Positions 8,292 through 18,600 of a stretch of DNA of 64,000 bases are shown one piece after another (the first letter of the stretch is position 1; each line of letters opens with the position of its first letter). The notes under the pieces were generated by a model, which was given only the letters and a program-made list of their open reading frames with translations, searched no databases and was not told the origin of the DNA. This stretch comes from Bacillota bacterium. GTDB taxonomy: Bacteria > Bacillota > Clostridia > Lachnospirales > Lachnospiraceae. The DNA lies in assembly GCA_023414875.1 (NCBI GenBank), contig JAEZMV010000009.1, positions 1-64,000 of the forward strand, written 5' to 3'. The translations under genes and the position numbers were made by a program.

Positions 8292-8811
8292 AATTGCTAA
8301 CCTCCAATTCGTTTTTTAGAGACCTTCGAGCCCTGTGGAGCCTGCTTTTTACCGTTCCGGACGGAATTTTTAATGCCATTGCTATATCATCAATGGATAA
8401 ACCGACTGTGTAATACATATACAAGGGTAATTTATACTTGTCACTTAATTTATCAGCTGCTTTTTGTATCATTAAATTTAATTCACGTGTTATCGTTATG
8501 TCTTCCGGAGTGGTTTCAGGATTGATAGCCGAAGCATTATATTGCTCCTCGTTCAGTGGCTCCATTCTTACAATTCGCTGTCGCCAAGCATATTTTCTGC
8601 GATTGTTTTTCCATAATCGGATTGCTATAGAAATCAGGTATGCTTTTGGATTTTTACCGATATCAATTTTATGACACAATTCAATTGCTTTCAAGAATGT
8701 TTCTTGATATAAATCATCTGAATCGTGTTTATTTTTTGTTAGCTTGTAGCAGAAGCTATAAATATACTTTCCGTCAAACTCCACTATATCGCTCAAATCT
8801 GCAAGATTCAA
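8284..8811 (-). CDS. RNA polymerase ECF sigma factor
   Basis: 175 residues, normal for an ECF sigma-70 factor. Region 2 is seen in SDDLYQETFLKAIEL (about 31-45), and region 4 in SIDDIAMALKIPSGTVKSRL (about 139-158), the helix-turn-helix that reads the -35 element. It should direct RNA polymerase to a small regulon when released by its membrane partner, whose gene overlaps downstream. The ribosome binding site is AAAGGAGG. Upstream, GGAACC at 8880-8885 (minus strand) looks like an ECF -35 element, so autoregulation is likely. Confidence 0.9.
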   Translation of the reverse strand: MNLADLSDIVEFDGKYIYSFCYKLTKNKHDSDDLYQETFLKAIELCHKIDIGKNPKAYLISIAIRLWKNNRRKYAWRQRIVRMEPLNEEQYNASAINPETTPEDITITRELNLMIQKAADKLSDKYKLPLYMYYTVGLSIDDIAMALKIPSGTVKSRLHRARRSLKNELEVSNYG

Positions 8812-9202
8812 TTAAGTAAACCTCCTTTCTTATGTGTTTTGTTAGCCCTTCACCTTTATATTGTAATGAAATGGTTAAGGGTTCCCTAAATAGAATAAAA
8901 TATTTACCATATTATAGCATGTTCAATTAATCTTAGCTATCTGAGTGATAATGGAGGTATTTTTCGAGGAATACAGATTTTGTAATATGTTTACCTATAA
9001 AAATTAAATATATATATTATTGATAAGAGTTGTTCAGCCGATATAAAACTATAACAACTTACTTTTATGAAAAGAGACAGGCTTTTTTGTGCACTTTACA
9101 AAATTCAAATTTGACACTATAATAGAAATAGGAGATTTATGCAGTTTATTAAGTAATTATGTTGTTAAATAATGACTGATAGATAAAATTGGAGGAAATA
9201 AT
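8812..9202. other. Divergent regulatory region between sigma factor and CheW genes
   Basis: No gene. On the minus strand a GGAACCC element (8880-8885 core) lies about 70 bp upstream of the sigma gene and may be its own -35 element; a TATAAT on the same strand lies further upstream. On the plus strand a clear sigma-A promoter is at 9095-9123 for the CheW-domain gene. Confidence 0.45.
9095..9123 (+). promoter_or_regulatory. Promoter for CheW-domain gene
   Basis: TTTACA at 9095-9100, 17-bp spacer, TATAAT at 9118-9123; about 80 bp upstream of the start at 9203. Confidence 0.65.
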
Positions 9203-9682
9203 ATGGAAAAGGGTGTATTAAATAACACAGAAGCCTTAGATATTGAGATATTAGAATTTACAGCAGGTGGAAATTCATATGGAATTTATGTTAGCGATAT
9301 AAAGGAAATTCTGAAATATAATAAAATACCTACTCCTATTCCTAATGCGCATCCTTTTATCGAAGGAATGATTATGCCAAGAGATTTTTTAATCACCATA
9401 GTGAATTTCGTGAAAAGCTTGGACTTAACAGAGGTTGATGACTTTAAAAATGAAATGCTTATAGTTACAGAAATTAATAATTTGAATGTAGCTTTTCATG
9501 TTGATTTAATAAATGGAATGCATAGAAAGATGACTTCAGATATTATGAAGCCAGGTAAAAAACTGAGTACCACTCAAAAAGATGTTATCACAGGAATAAT
9601 AAAGATTGATGATAGAAAAATCGAACTTGTTGATCTTAGAAGAATTATGAAGCATATCAATCCCGAGTTGATTTTAATTTGA
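9203..9682 (+). CDS. CheW-domain chemotaxis coupling protein
   Basis: 159 residues, nearly all one CheW domain: IEILEFTAGGNSYGIYVSDI (14-33), the PTPIPNAHPFIEGMI strand region (43-57) and a C-terminal KIELVDLRRIM. CheW proteins link the kinase CheA to receptors; this one is encoded far from any cheA or receptor gene in the window. The conserved RG-hinge of typical CheW is replaced by MIMPRDFLITIVNF, so it may be a divergent coupling protein. Ribosome binding site TGGAGG. The next gene starts 66 bp on and may be co-transcribed. Confidence 0.8.
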   Translation: MEKGVLNNTEALDIEILEFTAGGNSYGIYVSDIKEILKYNKIPTPIPNAHPFIEGMIMPRDFLITIVNFVKSLDLTEVDDFKNEMLIVTEINNLNVAFHVDLINGMHRKMTSDIMKPGKKLSTTQKDVITGIIKIDDRKIELVDLRRIMKHINPELILI

Positions 9683-9748
9683 CTTGATGATTAATAGTTT
9701 GTATCATTTTTGTGTATTGGAACCCATTAAAAATTGGACGGTGCTTGA

Positions 9749-11560
9749 ATGGCAAAATGTAAAGTATGTAAAACTTATATACCGGAAGGAACAGAATATT
9801 GTGATGACTGTCAGGATAAGGGGAGTTTGATTTCGAATGAATCATATCTAGACAGTTTATTAAATTCTGTCAAAAATACAGCACCTACCGCTGAGACAGT
9901 ATATAAGAAGAAAAATAAGGATATAACACATAGTCCTGAGACCGCTTTCAAAACAGCAGAATCCGATCAGCAGGACTTTAGTCATTATGATATAGATGAA
10001 GAGGATATTGAAGATTTCCTCCAATTCAATCTGAAGGAAGACTTGGATGAGATATCAAATGATATTGTGATTGGAGATAAAGAGTTATTTGGAGAAGATT
10101 TATCTGAGTTCTTATCAGGAGATATGGACGGCAACGAGATAAATATTACATCAATACTTCCGGAACGATCTGTAGAAACAGAGGATGAATTAGAACAGAA
10201 GCCATTGGAAGAAAACATTACGGAGGAATTCGAGCCGTTCAATACTCCTTCCGATCAAAACCTTTATCCGGATAAAGTTCAGGAGTTTCAAGAGAACGAT
10301 GATATTGATTCAGATTTAAATGATTTATTAAATGGATTGGGACTAGGCTTGGAATATGAGGATGATAATACGAATTTTGTAGAACAAGAGAAGGAAGAAG
10401 TTCCCGTGAGCCCAGAGCCGGTTAATGAGAACTTTAGTCAACATGATTCCGAGGATGAAGACATCATGAATCTACTTAATCAAATCTCCTCGGATGACCC
10501 GGTTGCAGAGGATGTTAAAGCGATACATAGTATATTGAATGGTGAGCCTGTAATGCCTACTAACAAAGACAATATGCCTAGCGACGTGGGAGAAGTATTT
10601 TCCGATGCCTTAAAAGTGGTTACTTCTTTGAATGATCCGGATATGAATGAATTCGATCTTTTGAACAGCATGTCGGAAAAGGTAGCTAAAAAAAGTAAGA
10701 AGAACAAAAAGAATAAAAAAGCCTCTAGGAAAGACAAGGTAAATGAGGAAGCAGATATTGTTGATAAACCGAAAAAGAGTTTATCTCAACGATTATTTGG
10801 TAATGTTAAGGATGAAAAAGCCAAGAAGAAAGATCAACCCAATAATGAAGAAAGTGCTGCTACTCAGGAAGTAAAAAAAGCTAAGAGGAAAAAGGGAAAA
10901 AATACTGACCAGCCAAAAGATGAGGAAGAGCTTCCGAATGGTAATAAGGATGTAAAAGGAAGACCTGCCGATAAGAAAGAAAAGAAGGATAATAAAAAGA
11001 AAACAAAAGAGATTATCCAGGTAATCGATGAGCTTGATGAGGATGAAGGCAGGATAAACCGATTAGGTGCAGTGATTGTTTTCATTTTCTTCGGACTATT
11101 AGCTATGTTACTATATGTTGGAACAAATGCGGTATCATATACCCTTAGTATTCAGAATGCAACAAGTTATTTTGATAAGCAAAAATATACACAGGCATAT
11201 AATGAAGTGTACGGAATGGATATAAAGGATGAAGATATTGAAATTTATGATAAGATTCAAACAGTAATGTTTGTAAATAAGCAACTTAACTCATATAATA
11301 ATTATTATGCTATGGGTAAGCATCCGGAAGCGTTGGATTCATTATTAAAGGGACTTAAGAGATATGATAAATACATAGAGTTAGCTACCATGCTAGGAAT
11401 TAAGACGGATTTGGATTATGTAAGAGAACAGATTCTTGCCGAACTTAATGAGGTATATAACTTATCTGAGAAGGAAGCTATTCAATTGAATAGTTATGAT
11501 GATATGATAGAATACAGCTTGGAAGTGTATGATATCGTATTTGAAAATATGAGCAACTAA
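9749..11560 (+). CDS. Zinc-ribbon membrane protein with acidic and Lys-rich regions, unknown function
   Basis: 603 residues. The N-terminus is a small zinc ribbon (CKVC...CDDC, residues 4-19). Next come about 300 acidic, low-complexity residues, then a very Lys-rich stretch (about 310-430, KKSKKNKKNKK and similar), then a single membrane helix at about 439-460, and a C-terminal domain of some 140 residues that looks helical and TPR-like (YFDKQKYTQAYNEVYG). With the basic segment next to the helix the bulk should lie in the cytoplasm. It follows the CheW-domain gene, and a signalling or scaffold role is possible but unproven. Start is an ATG at 9749 inside a weakly conserved leader. Confidence 0.6.
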   Translation: MAKCKVCKTYIPEGTEYCDDCQDKGSLISNESYLDSLLNSVKNTAPTAETVYKKKNKDITHSPETAFKTAESDQQDFSHYDIDEEDIEDFLQFNLKEDLDEISNDIVIGDKELFGEDLSEFLSGDMDGNEINITSILPERSVETEDELEQKPLEENITEEFEPFNTPSDQNLYPDKVQEFQENDDIDSDLNDLLNGLGLGLEYEDDNTNFVEQEKEEVPVSPEPVNENFSQHDSEDEDIMNLLNQISSDDPVAEDVKAIHSILNGEPVMPTNKDNMPSDVGEVFSDALKVVTSLNDPDMNEFDLLNSMSEKVAKKSKKNKKNKKASRKDKVNEEADIVDKPKKSLSQRLFGNVKDEKAKKKDQPNNEESAATQEVKKAKRKKGKNTDQPKDEEELPNGNKDVKGRPADKKEKKDNKKKTKEIIQVIDELDEDEGRINRLGAVIVFIFFGLLAMLLYVGTNAVSYTLSIQNATSYFDKQKYTQAYNEVYGMDIKDEDIEIYDKIQTVMFVNKQLNSYNNYYAMGKHPEALDSLLKGLKRYDKYIELATMLGIKTDLDYVREQILAELNEVYNLSEKEAIQLNSYDDMIEYSLEVYDIVFENMSN

Positions 11561-11588
11561 TATAGAAAGATGGCAAAGGAATGATAAA

Positions 11589-12194
11589 ATGATTGCGATA
11601 ATTGATTATGATGCAGGTAATTTAAAAAGTGTAGAGAAGGCATTAATACATTTGGGAGAAGAAGCAGTTATAACAAGAGACAGGCATCAGATAGTAACTG
11701 CGGAGAAAGTTATTTTACCGGGTGTTGGAAACTTTGGAGATGCCATGAATAAGCTTCATCATTATCAGTTGGTAGATGCTATCAAAGAGGTTGTATCAAA
11801 AAACACTCCTTTCTTAGGAATTTGTCTGGGTCTTCAGCTTTTCTTTGAACGAAGTGATGAATCCGAGGGGGTTGAGGGGCTAGGAATATTGAAAGGAGAT
11901 ATTCTGCGCATTCCCGATTGTGAGGGCTTAAAGATACCCCATATGGGTTGGAATTCACTTTCTATTAATCCAAATTCCAGACTGTTTAAGGGGATTCCGG
12001 AGCAATCCTATGTTTATTTTGTTCATTCCTACTACCTAAAGGCAAAAGATGAAAAGGATGTTGCTGCAACAACTTATTATAGTACCTTAATTCATGCATC
12101 CGTTGAAAAGGATAATATTTTTGCTTGTCAATTCCATCCGGAAAAAAGCGGAGATGTAGGACTTAAAATATTAAAGAACTTTGCTTCCTTATAA
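11589..12194 (+). CDS. hisH: Imidazole glycerol phosphate synthase, glutaminase subunit
   Basis: 201 residues, normal length. HisH hydrolyses glutamine and channels ammonia to HisF in step five of histidine synthesis. The class I amidotransferase nucleophile is Cys79 in GICLGLQLFF, and the His/Glu pair is in CQFHPEKSGDVG (His183). The N-terminal DYDAGNLKSVEKAL is diagnostic. hisF follows after 91 bp, so the two subunits are made together. No other his genes are in the window. Confidence 0.97.
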   Translation: MIAIIDYDAGNLKSVEKALIHLGEEAVITRDRHQIVTAEKVILPGVGNFGDAMNKLHHYQLVDAIKEVVSKNTPFLGICLGLQLFFERSDESEGVEGLGILKGDILRIPDCEGLKIPHMGWNSLSINPNSRLFKGIPEQSYVYFVHSYYLKAKDEKDVAATTYYSTLIHASVEKDNIFACQFHPEKSGDVGLKILKNFASL

Positions 12195-12285
12195 ATTAAC
12201 TTGCTAGTATTTGTGAAAGACAGTTTTGATTTTGGTATCATGCCTTGTGTAATGGTTGATATTTCTATGTGATTGGAGAGATAAG

Positions 12286-13047
12286 ATGTTTACGAAAAGA
12301 ATTATTCCGTGTTTGGATGTCCATAACGGGAGAGTGGTAAAGGGTATCAATTTTGTTAATCTTAGGGATGCAGGTGATCCTGTTGAGGTTGGAGCGGCTT
12401 ACGACAAAGCAGGTGCTGATGAACTGGTATTTCTTGATATTACAGCTTCCTCCGATGCCAGAACCATAAAGATAGATATGGTTCGAAGAGTAGCAGAAAC
12501 CGTATTCATACCATTTACAGTAGGTGGTGGAATTCGTACTGTTGATGATTTTAAAATGATTTTAAGAGAAGGTGCTGATAAGATTGCAGTGAATACTGCA
12601 GCTATATTAAATCCTGACTTGATTAGTGAAGCGGCAGATAAATTCGGAAGCCAGTGTGTGGTTCTTGCAATCGATGCAAAGCGTAGGGCGGATGGTTCCG
12701 GTTGGAATATTTATAAAAACGGTGGACGTGTTGATATGGGAATAGATGCGGTAGAATGGGCAATGAAAGCCTGTGAATTAGGAGCCGGAGAGATCCTACT
12801 TACCAGCATGGATTGTGATGGCACGAAGGATGGATATGACCTGGAGCTGACCAGAACGATATCGGAAAATGTCCCGGTTCCTGTCATAGCATCAGGCGGA
12901 GCCGGTACAATGGATCATTTTTATGATGCACTGACAATTGGAAAAGCAGATGCGGCTTTGGCTGCATCATTATTTCATTATAAAGAAATGGAAATCTTAG
13001 ATCTAAAGCATCATTTAAATAGAAAGGGCGTTAGCGTTAGGCTTTAA
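12286..13047 (+). CDS. hisF: Imidazole glycerol phosphate synthase, cyclase subunit
   Basis: 253 residues, a TIM barrel. HisF joins HisH-derived ammonia with PRFAR, giving imidazole glycerol phosphate and AICAR. Catalytic Asp11 (PCLDVHNGRVVKG) and Asp130 (LAIDAKR) are present, as are the phosphate-binding glycine loops (VGGGIRT and ASGGAGT). I chose the ATG at 12286 because it gives the standard MFTKRIIPCLDV start and has GGAGAG 6 bp upstream; a TTG 30 bp earlier in frame has no good ribosome binding site. Confidence 0.97.
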   Translation: MFTKRIIPCLDVHNGRVVKGINFVNLRDAGDPVEVGAAYDKAGADELVFLDITASSDARTIKIDMVRRVAETVFIPFTVGGGIRTVDDFKMILREGADKIAVNTAAILNPDLISEAADKFGSQCVVLAIDAKRRADGSGWNIYKNGGRVDMGIDAVEWAMKACELGAGEILLTSMDCDGTKDGYDLELTRTISENVPVPVIASGGAGTMDHFYDALTIGKADAALAASLFHYKEMEILDLKHHLNRKGVSVRL

Positions 13048-13067
13048 TTAAGGAAAAGAGGATTGTT

Positions 13068-13742
13068 TTGAGTGCGATAACGAATGATTGGTTGGAGGCA
13101 ATCGGAAAGGAGTTCCGATTGCCCTATTATATGGAGTTATATCAATTTATTAAATCGGAATACAATAGTTGTATCATATACCCGAAGGCTGACGATATCT
13201 TTAATGCATTTCATTTTACACCGTTTAGCAAGGTTAAAGTGGTTATTATCGGACAGGATCCTTACCATAATGAGGGACAGGCTCATGGATTATGTTTCTC
13301 TGTAAAACCCGACGTCGAAATACCACCTTCCTTATTAAATATATTTAAGGAGCTCCAGGATGATCTTGGTTTATACATACCGAATAACGGATATTTGGAG
13401 AAATGGGCAAGGCAAGGCGTGTTACTATTAAATACCGTATTAACAGTGAGAGCTCATCAGGCTAATTCGCATCAGGGTAAAGGGTGGGAAAAGTTTACGG
13501 ATGCTGTGATACAGGCGGTAAATGCACAGGATCGTCCAATTGTTTTTTTGTTATGGGGACGACCGGCTCAGATGAAGAAAGCTATGTTGAGTAACCCAAA
13601 GCATTTGATTTTGGAGGCACCGCATCCAAGCCCGTTATCTTCTTACCGGGGCTTCTTTGGAAGTAAGCATTTTAGTAAAACAAACGAATTTTTGTGTAGG
13701 CATGGGATTGAGCCAATTGATTGGCAAATTGAGAATAGATAA
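13068..13742 (+). CDS. ung: Uracil-DNA glycosylase
   Basis: 224 residues, family 1 length. It removes uracil from DNA in base excision repair. The catalytic water-activating motif GQDPYHNEGQAHG has Asp64, and the minor groove HPSPLSSYRGFFGSKHFSKT loop has His186. The start is a TTG preceded by AAAGAGG. It lies 20 bp after hisF and may be co-transcribed with hisH-hisF, although the functions are unrelated. Confidence 0.97.
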   Translation: MSAITNDWLEAIGKEFRLPYYMELYQFIKSEYNSCIIYPKADDIFNAFHFTPFSKVKVVIIGQDPYHNEGQAHGLCFSVKPDVEIPPSLLNIFKELQDDLGLYIPNNGYLEKWARQGVLLLNTVLTVRAHQANSHQGKGWEKFTDAVIQAVNAQDRPIVFLLWGRPAQMKKAMLSNPKHLILEAPHPSPLSSYRGFFGSKHFSKTNEFLCRHGIEPIDWQIENR

Positions 13743-13765
13743 AACGGGCTCTTCGATCTATTCTC
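13731..13765 (+). terminator. Terminator overlapping the end of ung
   Basis: A 10-bp perfect stem (GAGAATAGAT and its complement) with a 15-nt loop starts inside the last ung codons and ends before TATTT. The T tract is short. Confidence 0.5.
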
Positions 13766-14035
13766 TATTTGACCACAAAAGGTTAGATTAATGATTATGA
13801 AGTTAATGAGGATTGAATTCTGAATGATACAGAACTCAGTCCTTTTAGTTTGTTTTAATTCGCTTAGCTTCGAAATTTTAATATTTAAACATTTAAGATT
13901 ACTTCTTCTTAGCTTATTCAAATTACTCTTAGGTAGTTTCTCTGATAATTCTTACTGTATTTTAATTTATAAAGTAAGGAATAATAAATTAGATAATATT
14001 TTTAAGTATTTTATACTAATTCGGAGGATATAACT

Positions 14036-15556
14036 ATGAAGCAACATGGGAAAGGACTGTCAGCCTGGCAGCTTACGATGATGGCCATGGGATCAGTAAT
14101 CGGTGGCTCTTTTTTTCTTGGTTCTGCGGTTGCCATACAAGCAGTAGGACCGGCAATTCTGATTTCATATATTTTAGCAGGTATCCTGGTCTATTTTATA
14201 CTGTATGCATTTTCAGAGATGACCGTTGCTAATCCGGATTCGGGTTCCTTCTATACCTTTACGGCTCAGATGTTCGGTCCGGGTGCCGGATTTGTGATAG
14301 GATGGGTGTATTGGACGGGATTGGTTTTGGCAATGTCCAGCGAGGCAACTGCTGTATCGATTCTAATTAAAGAGTGGTATCCTAATGTATCGGTTCCGAT
14401 ACTTGGCAGTGTAATTATTATAATTACAACGTTAATCAATTTATTAGGTGCGGATAAATTAAGTAAGTTAGAAAGTAGCCTTGCAATCGTTAAAGTATTT
14501 GCTGTCATTGCTTTTATTGTAATAGCCATTTTACTAATTGCGGGTGTTTTAGGAGGTAGAGGTGCCATTGGTATCGGTGAAGTAGCAAGAGAGCCCTTGA
14601 TGCCGGGTGGCATTAAAAGTATAGCAGGCAGCATGCTGATTGTTATATTTTCATATGCCGGATTTGAAATCATAGGTTTGGCAGCTTCCGAAACAAGAGA
14701 CCCGCATAAAACAGTTCCACGAGCAATTGCTTATACCGTAATTGGCTTAGTGAGTTTATATGTTCTATCCATCGTTGTTTTACTACCACTAATTCCAACT
14801 TCAACGTTAACAGAAGATGTAAGCCCTATGGTGGTGGCGCTAAGTCGTTGGGGTATGGGCTGGGCAGGTACTGTCATAAATTTTATCCTGGTAACTGCAA
14901 TATTATCGGCAATGCTGGCATCTATGTTTGGGCTTGGTAGAATGATGCGATCGGTAGCTGACGATGGACATGCGCCAAAATGGTTAAAGGAGAAGACGGA
15001 TATCCCTTATCGAGGGATACTATTCTCAGGCTTTGCCATGCTGATTGGTCTTGGTGCGGGATTATTTTTTCCTAGAGTATATCTGTTTTTAATCAGCTCC
15101 GGTGGATTTGCATCTCTCTTCACATATGCTGCAATCATGGCTACCCACATTCGTTTTCGTAAATGCCATGGATGCCCTCCGGAAGGTAAATGTCAAATGC
15201 CCGGCTTTCCATATACCTCATGGATTGCCTTAATAAGTCTTATGATTGTGATTATCAGCATGCCTTTTATATCAGGGCAAACCTCCGGTTTAATTGCCGG
15301 CATCGGTATGACCGTTCTCTTTACATTAATTTATCTTGTTATGAAGTATATGGGTAAAGGCGAGATTAGTGGGGAGACTGAGCTTTTAAACCCTCGAAGC
15401 TTTAAAACTAAATTCTCTCATGAAATTTCAGAAGAACTGACGCAAGGAAAGGAACAGAAAAACTATAATAGGAAAGAACAGGAGCAAATGGAAAATAATA
15501 AAGAAGAGCAGAAGGAGATAAGTTCATCCTCCTGCAAAGACAATAACAATAAATAG
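14036..15556 (+). CDS. Amino acid permease, APC superfamily
   Basis: 506 residues with about 12 membrane helices. The first helix carries the APC signature GSVIGGSFFLGSA (17-29), the unwound region that binds the amino acid. Residues 30-440 are membrane-embedded; an extended loop holds four Cys (CHGCPPEGKC). The last 60 residues are a charged, Glu/Lys/Asn-rich cytoplasmic tail. It should be a proton- or exchange-driven amino acid transporter; the specificity is not readable. Its ribosome binding site is CGGAGG. A strong terminator follows. Confidence 0.88.
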   Translation: MKQHGKGLSAWQLTMMAMGSVIGGSFFLGSAVAIQAVGPAILISYILAGILVYFILYAFSEMTVANPDSGSFYTFTAQMFGPGAGFVIGWVYWTGLVLAMSSEATAVSILIKEWYPNVSVPILGSVIIIITTLINLLGADKLSKLESSLAIVKVFAVIAFIVIAILLIAGVLGGRGAIGIGEVAREPLMPGGIKSIAGSMLIVIFSYAGFEIIGLAASETRDPHKTVPRAIAYTVIGLVSLYVLSIVVLLPLIPTSTLTEDVSPMVVALSRWGMGWAGTVINFILVTAILSAMLASMFGLGRMMRSVADDGHAPKWLKEKTDIPYRGILFSGFAMLIGLGAGLFFPRVYLFLISSGGFASLFTYAAIMATHIRFRKCHGCPPEGKCQMPGFPYTSWIALISLMIVIISMPFISGQTSGLIAGIGMTVLFTLIYLVMKYMGKGEISGETELLNPRSFKTKFSHEISEELTQGKEQKNYNRKEQEQMENNKEEQKEISSSSCKDNNNK

Positions 15557-15564
15557 TGTTAGAA

Positions 15565-15610
15565 ACACCGGTTAACATACTTTCAATAGCTAAGTCATGT
15601 TAACCGGTGT
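15565..15610. terminator. Bidirectional terminator between permease and activase genes
   Basis: 14-bp stem (ACACCGGTTAACAT and its complement) with an 18-nt loop, between convergent genes. Confidence 0.8.
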
Positions 15611-15620
15611 AATTAAAATC

Positions 15621-18600
15621 CTACTGGTTATTGTTCAGATTCTTTACAGCAGTAGAAAGCATTAGTTTAATTCGGTTAAGCTGATTTACCTCACTGGCAC
15701 CGGGATCATAATCAACAGCAACGATATTAGCTTCCGGATGCTGTCTTCGAAGTTCCTTGATAACACCTTTACCAACGATATGATTAGGAAGACAGGCAAA
15801 GGGCTGCGTACATACAATGTTTTTGACACCGGAATGAATTAGCTCCAGCATCTCGCCGGTTAAGAACCATCCTTCACCTGTTTGATTACCGGTGGATACC
15901 ACAGGTTCCGCATAATCAGCCAGTTTTTTAATAGGAACGGGGGGTGTAAAGCGTTTGCTCTTTGCTAACTCCTTTTTCGCCTTCTTACGTAAAGCCTCCA
16001 AAGCCCATATAACAAGGTTACTGATTCTGGCACTGGATTTCTTTTTTCCTAAGTATCTTGCTTTGAAATTATCATTATAGGCACAGTACATAAAGAAATC
16101 GATTAAATCCGGCACAACTGCTTCTGCACCTTCAGCTTCCAGTAAATCAACCAAGTAATTGTTAGCCGAAGGTAGAAATTTAACCAGAATTTCACCAACA
16201 ACACCAACCTTAGGTTTCTTTATTGTTTCATCTAAAAGAAGATTATCAAAATCACGGATAATACCGCTGAGGTTTTTCTTGTACTCTCCCCACTTACCCT
16301 TGCTAAGACTCTTGATACAAATATTACGCCATTTTTCATGAAGGGCATTGGCAGAACCGGGTATTTTCTCATAAGGTCTTGTACGGTAGAGTACCCTCAT
16401 AAATACATCACCATATACAAGTGCTTCCATAGCTGTCAAAAGCAATCTTGGAGTGATTTTAAGTCCGGGGTTCTTTTCAAGTCCGGAAGCACTCAAGGAG
16501 ATTACGGGTACTTGCTGCATACCGGCTTTTTCTAAGGCTCTTCGGATGAAACCGATATAATTGGTAGCGCGGCATCCACCACCGGTTTGGGTAATCATGA
16601 TTGCTACCTTGTCTAAATCATATTTTCCGGATAGCAGAGCATCCATGATCTGCCCAACAACCATCAGAGAAGGGAAGCAGGCGTCATTATTCACGTATTG
16701 TAAGCCCACATCAACAGCCCGTCGGTTATCGTTCGGAAGTACATCTACATGATAACCACCACTGCGCAATGCAGGTTCCAGCAGGTCAAAATGAATCGGT
16801 GACATTTGCGGTGCCAGAATGGTATAGGTATCTTTCATATCCTCGGTAAAGATAGCTCTGTGATGGGCAGAAGAGGTAAGATGTGGTTCTATATGCTTCA
16901 CTTCACGTTCACGCACAGCGGATAACAGGGAGCGAATACGAATTCTTGCTGCTCCCAGATTATTTACTTCATCTATCTTGAGTACAGTATAAATCTTACC
17001 GGATTTTGTGAGGATATCATTTACCTGGTCCGTAGTTACAGCATCCAAACCACAGCCAAAGGAGTTCAGCTGGATCAATTCCAGATTTGGTTGAGTGCGG
17101 ACATAGGAAGCAGCCGCATACAATCTTGAATGGTACATCCACTGATCAATAGCGATAGTTGGGCGATCAATCTCTCCAAGATGGGATATGGAATCCTCTG
17201 TTAATACAGCCACTCCAAAGGAATTGATAAGCTCCGGAATACCATGATGAATTTCAGGGTCAACATGATAAGGACGTCCGGCAAGAACAATACCCTTTCG
17301 TCCGGAGGCTTTCAGATATGCCATGGTTTCCTCGCCCTTTTTACGCATATCTTCTCGGGCAGCATTCAGCTCCGTCCAGGCAGCAGAAAATGCACTTTTA
17401 ACCTCTGAAGAAGTTATTCCTTGCTTTCCAGTAAATAATTCAACCAGACGAGTGCATAGAATTTGATCGTTTTCAAAGGACATAAACGGATTCTCAAATT
17501 GTATGGAGGTATCTTTAAGCTCCTCTACATTATTCTTGATATTTTCAGGGTAGGAGGTTACAATCGGGCAATTATAATGATTGTTTGCTCCTTCCACTTC
17601 CTTTCGCTCAAAAGGAATACTGGGATAAAAAATGTATTTAACACCTTGGTCAATTAACCATTTGATATGTCCATGAACAAGCTTCGCAGGATAGCATTCT
17701 GATTCGCTTGGGATTGATTCAATTCCTAATTCGTAGATTGAACGACTGGAAGTTGGGGATAATACAACTCTATATCCAAGTTGAGTAAAGAAGGTGTACC
17801 AGAAAGGATAATTCTCATACAGATTCAAAACTCTCGGAATACCTACAACACCCCTTTTTAACTGATTATCCGGGATACTGGGGTAGGAAAAATACCGCTC
17901 TAATTTATAGTCAAAAAGGTTTGGAATGTTTTCAACATTCTTTTCTTTGCCGAGTCCTCTTTCACAACGGTTACCGGTTACAAACTGTCTTCCTCCGGTA
18001 AATTTATTAATTGTTAAAAGACAGCTGTTAGTACAGCGTTTACAACGTGCAAGGGAGGTTTCAAACTTCAGCTCATTGATTTGATCAATTGTAAGCATCG
18101 AGCTGTCTTCACCATCATAGTGCTCCCTGGCAATTAATGCTGCACCAAAGGCTCCCATAATTCCGGCAATGTCAGGTCTTACCGCAGTACAACCTGATAT
18201 TTTTTCAAAGCTTCGAAGTACGGCATCATTATAGAAAGTACCGCCCTGAACTACCATTTTCTCGCCAAGATCCTTCGGATTGGTAATTTTAATTACCTTA
18301 TATAATGCATTTTTTATAACAGAATAAGCAAGACCGGCGGAAATATCTGCGACTGTCGCACCTTCCTTTTGCGCCTGTTTGACCTTGGAATTCATAAATA
18401 CCGTACATCTGGTTCCAAGATCGATTGGATTCTCTGCATAAAGAGCAACCTTAGCAAATTCCTGAACTTCGTAATTGAGGGATTTTGCGAAGGTTTCGAT
18501 AAAAGAGCCACAGCCGGAGGAGCAGGCCTCATTCAAAAGTACATTATCTACGGTATGATTCTTTATTTTGATACATTTCATATCCTGGCCGCCGATATCC

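Noticed and set aside
12256..12285. Longer start of hisF
   Set aside because: A TTG without ribosome binding site would add ten residues not found in HisF proteins.
13824..14033. Short hydrophobic frame before the permease gene
   Set aside because: It is AT-rich, Leu/Phe-biased, lacks a ribosome binding site and ends just before the real start; it looks like chance.
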